23,601 bases of DNA from Spirochaetaceae bacterium (GTDB taxonomy: Bacteria > Spirochaetota > Spirochaetia > SZUA-6 > Bin103): positions 1 through 23,601 of the forward strand of contig JAPPNY010000178.1 in NCBI GenBank assembly GCA_028818385.1. The letters are read 5' to 3'. Below, piece after piece: positions 23,261 through 23,601 of this stretch. The notes under the pieces were generated by a model. It was not told the origin of the DNA, ran no database searches, and worked only from the letters and a program-made list of their open reading frames with translations. The first letter of the stretch is position 1. Each line of letters opens with the position of its first letter. A program made the translations under genes and the position numbers.

Positions 23261-23601
23261 GTGAGTGCCGTTCACCATGAGGCCGACCTCCGGTACGCCG
23301 TGGCGCGGCTGTCCGAGTCGGGGGCCAAGGTGACTCGTGCCAGGCGCGCCGTCTTGGAGGTGATGGCCGACTCCAGGAAGCACCTGAGCTCGACGGAGAT
23401 CGTTGCGGGCGTGCTGCAGAGGGCGCCGAGTGTGGGACGGGCGAGCGTCTTCCGCACGCTCGACCTTCTTTCCCGGCTGGCGATCGTGCGACCGACCTTT
23501 CTCTCGGGGCGCGCCCCGGTGTACGTGCTGATGTCGGAGGACGGCCACCACGCACACATCGTCTGCCCCCGGTGCCTGAATGTGATCGAGATCGACGAGT
23601 G
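23261..23601 (+). CDS. Fur-family metal-responsive regulator (Zur/Fur-like), partial at window end
   Basis: 113 residues are visible before the window ends; the stop lies outside. The winged-helix part reads VTRARRAVLEVMADSRKHLSSTEIVAGVL (24-52), then VGRASVFRTLDLLSRLAIVRP (58-78), where the recognition helix normally sits. The dimerisation part begins HHAHIVCPRCLNVIEIDE, with HHAH (96-99) and CxxC (C102, C105), as in Fur/Zur/PerR proteins. These repress uptake genes when metal is bound. The metal cannot be read from this fragment; the divergent COG0523 GTPase favours zinc and the FecB-type importer leaves iron or cobalt open. GTG 23261 is the only reasonable start (MSAVHHEADLRYAVARL); its ribosome-binding site is weak. 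Confidence 0.92.
   Translation, partial: MSAVHHEADLRYAVARLSESGAKVTRARRAVLEVMADSRKHLSSTEIVAGVLQRAPSVGRASVFRTLDLLSRLAIVRPTFLSGRAPVYVLMSEDGHHAHIVCPRCLNVIEIDE

Overview
The window looks like chromosome from a high-GC, diderm, spirochaete-like bacterium, probably environmental. Two solute-binding proteins have export signals ending in the FAAG(S)QE style common in Spirochaetaceae. IleRS is of the eukaryote-like type 2 known from spirochaetes. There is also a Lol/FtsX-type lipoprotein-export locus with a LolA-like protein. No tRNA, rRNA, CRISPR or insertion sequence was recognised. The assignment is an inference; no 16S or other marker is present.

Left part (1-9.5 kb): a decayed glycoside-hydrolase-like beta-propeller gene abuts an orphan Phd/YefM antitoxin that follows ileS. 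Divergent from ileS is a lone sugar-type solute-binding protein without permeases. Then come a HAD phosphatase and an HNH endonuclease (minus strand, TGATG overlap), an aldo/keto reductase, and a possible small membrane protein.

Middle (9.6-16.4 kb): a MacB/LolCDE-like operon on the plus strand. Its ATPase has lost the N-terminal third with Walker A. Two intact FtsX-type permeases, a LolA-like protein and a frameshifted barrel-like protein follow, then a TetR regulator. After a 317-bp gene-free stretch lies an MntA/HepT toxin-antitoxin pair.

Right part (16.4-23.6 kb), visibly less GC-rich: this is the most interesting region. A FecB/FecC/FecE-type ABC importer on the plus strand converges on a minus-strand operon. 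In transcription order that operon encodes a 36-aa ORF, an 88-aa Cys-containing protein, a COG0523/CobW metallochaperone GTPase with an inserted domain, a WD40 propeller and a thioredoxin-like (2Fe-2S) ferredoxin. Divergent from it is a Fur/Zur-family regulator that runs off the window. Both operons have TTGACA-N17-TAT... promoters whose -10 is covered by the same kind of inverted repeat, core GAKAC-N3-GTATC. A second, related repeat lies near each promoter. I propose a local metal-starvation regulon: the Fur-family protein senses a metal (zinc most likely given COG0523, but iron or cobalt are possible) and represses both an importer and a metal-allocation operon.
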